64,000 nucleotides of DNA from Thereva unica (Eukaryota > Arthropoda > Insecta > Diptera > Therevidae), in NCBI GenBank assembly GCA_949987705.1, contig OX465283.1:78439720-78503719 (forward strand). Reading direction: 5' to 3'. Positions 60,031-64,000 of the stretch are shown one piece after another. How positions within the stretch are numbered: the stretch's first letter is position 1; every line of letters begins with the position of its first letter. The notes below the pieces were generated by a model, which was given only the letters and a program-made list of their open reading frames with translations, was not told where the DNA came from and made no database searches. Both the position numbers and the translations under genes were made by a program.

Positions 60031-61430
60031 GGTAGTTGTCCTGTTGATGATCATCGTTTGGGTTTTTATTTTATGTTTATTATTTTTTTTATGTTATTGT
60101 TTTGTGGTTGGTGATTTTCGTTTGTAATATTTAGATTGGTTAATTATTTTGTATGTTTATTGTTGTTGTTTTGCTTTTGATCGATTTAATGGGACTGGTG
60201 AAAACTCACACGCCCGCACTTCACCTTGGCTCAGTCCAGACTTCAAAATTGCCATTCATAAGATATCGCCGTTTTAAAGATTTTAAATACTCATATGCAC
60301 TCAGTCGCGACTTGTATTTGTATAGGTCATCAGACTATCAATAAGTGAGTGATTCCTGCATATATTTGGAGAAAGTAATTGCTCTAGAGAGGGAGGCTTT
60401 CTCCAATTACGTTACTCTACGATGATTAGTGTAGGAGTTATTCAAGTTTAAGTAAATTTAAAAAAATCATTTCTTTCTTCATAGAAATCCTGGTTGGGAT
60501 AGCCCCCTCTATAGAACATGTTTTGTCTTCAATGTGGTGAGTTTAACTGAAATGAATAACCGACTTCTATTTGGACGATACTTTTCCTAATGAGTCTCAT
60601 AAGTACGCCTAAGTACTTCGTTCTCTGTGTGGAAACAATCTTGCGATCGATTTTTCGACTAGTCTTCGATATCCGGCGATGTTGGAATTTGGTATACACC
60701 TTAGGTTTTGAAGACAATGCAATTTTATGGCACATCGAATATGGAGGTCACCGTCACCGAACACCTTTTTCTTTTCAGTTTTGTTTCTTGTTTTTTTAAC
60801 TAACCTAATTATAAAAAAAAAAAAAAAACAAAAAAAAAGGAAAACCAATACTTAAGTTAAATCAAAGTTACGAACGGTGTCTTACGTAAAAAAATTAATA
60901 GTAAATGAAACATTTTTACTTTGGACTCTTCTCTTCTGCAGCAAAAACTTGTGAGGCTATAATTATTAAAGGTGATTGTATTTATCTGTGTGACGAAATA
61001 AACGTAGGACAATTAAGAAATAGATGGATGGACTAGTTAGGACTACAGAGTACTAGCAAGACGTAGACACGACTTGATAAAGAGGTTTCAAGAGGTGTAC
61101 ATGAATTGTAGCGCTATTTAAGAAAAAGTCTGTATTTATCGAATATGTCAAGAGAACTTAGTAGGTCAAATTCAAATGTAGAAAACGACGCTTTATATAA
61201 ATACTGCAATTTAAAATTGATGTCTGTTAGAGATGATGAAAATAATCAACAAAGTTATATTAAATATAGACAGCTTGGCACCAAATCATGGGATTGTTAT
61301 TGCTATAGTATTAGATTAAACCCGAATAATAACAAGTTTATAAGTTATTGAGCTTTTCATTTTTCTCGCAAACATGAAAAAATGAAAATACTGAAATTTT
61401 GCAAAATTGAAATATTATTATTTTTATTAC
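60031..61430. other. Gene-free spacer
   Basis: AT-rich, includes an A-run at 60811-60838. The frame at 61145-61351 (68 codons) has no motif and no coding support. No EPRS exon found. Confidence 0.4.
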
Positions 61431-64000
61431 AAGAGGCTGGAATGCCTGAAGGTACAACCCAAGGTTTAGCGCACACGGACTATAGATCCAAAAGGCGCTG
61501 AGGCGCGAGGATAATTAAATTGAGTCAGTGATGTCTAGAGATCTGAGAAGTCTAAAAAGGGAGCTATTATGGTTCTGACCGGGTTCTAGCCAGTGGCGGT
61601 TCGTAAGGTTTAGGATAAGGGAAGCAATGCGCAAGGCGAACGATAAAAGGAAAAGTATCGAAGGCTTTACCTAAAAAAATGAAAAATAATCTATAGTGTA
61701 ATTAGATAAACAAAACATAAGGAATTGTTCCCAGCCTCAAATTTTTTTTATGGAACATGCTAGTTACGTCGAACGGTATACGAAATGGTCATTTTCTACC
61801 TCTAGCAACGCCGCTACGTAAGTTATCGGCCATTTTGTGAAAATTTTACCATTTTGGTCGTTCTTTCTAACTAAAGATGCGTATACCTCGGTATGTCTAG
61901 GGGTACGAAAGTTGCGAAAAAAATAAAAGCAGCTCGTCATAATATTGGCTATCAGCGGTTCTTTCTTATTTTTAAATATAGGTTCTTTTGTGCATTTTTA
62001 TGAACAAGAAAATTTTTTAACCTTGAAAAAAGTGAGAAAAAAAGGAATCAAAAATCGTGATTTTTTTCATTTTTACGTTAATTTTTTTGAAATAGTTTCG
62101 CTGCTAGAGGACGTTTTGCGCCTTTTTTCAGATTCTGTTGATATAAAGCGTCAAAAAAACAGTTGAAAAACTGCAACTACACCTTAATCTCGTTTAATTT
62201 TTCATATAAATCCATAATTTCGTTCAAAATCTAAAAAAGATACTAATAATAAAACCCTGAATACCTCGCATACAACCCCACCGCTGACCGACATTACTTC
62301 TCCTAGCAAGAAAAACACTTCAGGCAACCCATACTTGAAAATACAATTCATAAAAATATTCTCGAAAGGGATCATCATTGAAGAGAATCTTAAAAAATAT
62401 AATGGAAGCTACAAAGTTATCAGCTTATATTTAATATACACCGTGTGCCACCCCACAAAAGATAAAGAGAAACTTCACCTATCTTCGATCTCTTTTTTCT
62501 TGACTCAATATACAAACGAAAATTCATATTTTAAGAAGAGTCAAAAACAAAATTTCGAAGCAAAATTTTAAGAGCAAATTTAATATTGCTCGAAGCCATA
62601 GAACAGATTACCAGAAAAAGAAACAAAGAAAACAAAGAGTATATGGTGGATACGGAAAATTTCTCTATCTTCGAATTAGCCATTCCCGCTATTCGGCTCC
62701 GAAGAAGCTGAATTTAGCTCAGCTTCTGAGGGCACTGTATCAACGCAAACCTTTGCGTGAGTGTGAGTTCAATTTAATTTAATGTGTTGGAGTTTTCACG
62801 TTGTTTTTCTGTGGCAAAGAAGCTGACGATATTACAGCTTCCCCATGTTGTGTAAGGCCTTGGCCACCATAAGAGCGGTGAGAGGCACTTTAGTATTTGC
62901 CACTCTGCCGCTCACCGCTCGCCTCTTGTATCGTATCGCGGCTACGGCTTTACTCTTTGTATACAGTTGGATGATAAATTTCAATTGTACATTTTATATA
63001 AAAAAAAATCTGTACATTGCATCTTTAGTGTTTTCAGAGGAGGAAATATATTAAGATTTTTCTTCTAATAATCTTGATATATTAAAATTAATTTTTATTG
63101 AGTTGCCTATTTGGTCAACGGAAGCAGTGCTTCCTTTGCTTCCAAAGAGGAACCGCCACTGGTTCTAGTAAGGATTAAAGTGCCGGATATTTACCGAAAA
63201 AAATTGCAGTTTTTAGGTATTCAGTTAAAAGATGTCGGATTTAGTAAAAAGATGATTGTAGCAAGGACACCTATTGATTTATTACCTTTACCACAGCGAA
63301 AGCAACCTTATGCTTGGATTTACTGGCATGAGTGTATAAGACTGTAAAGTCAGGGAAACGCGCCAATATTTCTTGGTGGAGTTGGCGGTAAAAAATAGAA
63401 GGGGTATCTTTCTTCTTGTGGAGCTCGGCATCCGTGACAAAATGGGAAGAGCGAAGAGCACCAGCAGCTGACCTAAAGACATTGCTTATTGAGTTTTTGA
63501 AGAGTTTGGAGAACGGTGGCAGAGTTACCATATATTGACAAGCAATAACCAGTAGTGTCCAGGATAAGGGACTTACAGATGTGTAAGAGGCGGACAAGCT
63601 AAACATTTCACCAAATTATTAATATTGTCCATTTTATTAATCACTGACGTAATATGCAGGTTCCATTTAAGATTTTTCAAGAGAATGAGGCCTAAAATTT
63701 TTAATTGGTTAAGAGGGGTAAGGCGGTAATCTTTGAGATGGTGGGTACCACAAAGTTCCATTTTCGGCAGATGTGAAGTAGGTTTGCTTCCTTCGTCCTT
63801 CGAGAATATTGTACCGACAGTTAGGTTTTTTTTAAACTGTTTCGGGATTACTTGTGCTGAAAATCAGGAGGTAGTCAACATAAAGATAAGAGATGTATTA
63901 TTAGTTTTATTTAAGCTGGAGTAAAGGAAGATGGTGTACAAATTTAAAAGCGCACATGAAAGCGGAGAGCCTTATGGAGTTCCATTCTGTAGCGGCATAA
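61430..64000 (-). mobile_element. Second I-like LINE copy, internally deleted and split by a hAT-type element
   Basis: Minus strand. The 3' end (TAA-rich tail and the reverse complement of the 3' UTR and C-terminus of the 15618-21132 element) is at 61430-61590. The rest resumes at 63170 and runs off the window. ORF 63271-63606 carries KKDTPSIFYRQLHQEILARF and the RNase H start LYTHASKSKHKVAFAV (the Asp of YTD is His). Compared with the full copy, about 270 bp before HFVT and about 500 bp after RNase H block one are missing. The RT active site reads YVDY. A clear pseudogene. Confidence 0.88.
61591..63161. mobile_element. 1571 bp hAT-type DNA element inserted in the I-like LINE
   Basis: Ends CAGTGGCGGTTC and GAACCGCCACTG (12 bp perfect inverted repeat). 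Flanks GTTCTAGC (61583-61590) and GTTCTAGT (63162-63169), an 8 bp target duplication with one change; the LINE copy at about 20950-20958 has the uninterrupted target. CAGTGGCGG ends with 8 bp duplications are typical of hAT elements. No intact transposase: the longest frames (61945-62166, 62335-62571) have no recognised motif. A hairpin-forming GAGCGGTGAGAGGCA...GCCGCTCACCGCTC lies at 62873-62920. Confidence 0.9.

Noticed and set aside
62335..62571. 78-codon frame inside the hAT-type element as a transposase
   Set aside because: Lys-rich low-complexity translation with no hAT dimerisation or RNase H-like motif.

Overview
The window is eukaryotic nuclear DNA, most likely from a higher fly (Diptera). 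The evidence is one conserved gene with many 51-66 bp introns, very AT-rich spacers with ATACATA/ATGTATGTA strings, and a dense load of insect-type retroposons and small inverted-repeat elements. A tephritid-like fly is a guess from style only. There is no bacterial gene, CRISPR array or convincing RNA gene.

Two host genes are visible. The main one is the bifunctional glutamyl-prolyl-tRNA synthetase (EPRS) on the minus strand, 47791-56229. Nine exons join in phase to 1258 residues: the C-terminal half of GluRS, five WHEP repeats and a complete ProRS. The N-terminal exons (GST-like domain and HIGH motif) are not in the window and should lie beyond position 64000. The second is a terminal exon on the plus strand, 30499-31140, from a gene I do not recognise, followed by a very AT-rich 3' UTR.

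Everything else is repeats. 1-15600: fragments of a jockey-like LINE, a minus-strand RT-RNase H relic (9075-10540), a hAT-type element with a perfect 8 bp target duplication (12582-13397), and two inverted copies of a repeat with ~146 bp internal tandem units. 15618-21132: a full-length I-like LINE with 5' and 3' ends and target duplication, inactivated by a frameshift and a YADN active site. 21196-22340: a 5'-truncated jockey-like copy with a poly(A) tail. 22340-30500: gene-free, with a diverged repeat pair and two MITEs. 33145-47400: an array of minus-strand LINE relics of jockey, CR1/jockey-group and RTE type, into which DNA elements are nested. The most interesting of these is a 1.67 kb foldback element (36926-38592). 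Its ~690 bp inverted arms flank a short cysteine-rich coding fragment, and removing it with one copy of its 3 bp target duplication restores the interrupted reverse-transcriptase frame. 51459-55056: a TE-filled EPRS intron with two MITEs inserted side by side at TAT sites and a possible coding relic. 56230-64000: the next EPRS intron, with a Tc1-like transposase relic, another jockey-like copy and a second I-like copy split by a 1.57 kb hAT-type element.

The LINE ORFs are all broken or truncated. The window therefore records several layers of insertion: LINEs first, then short DNA transposons into them, around an intact housekeeping gene.
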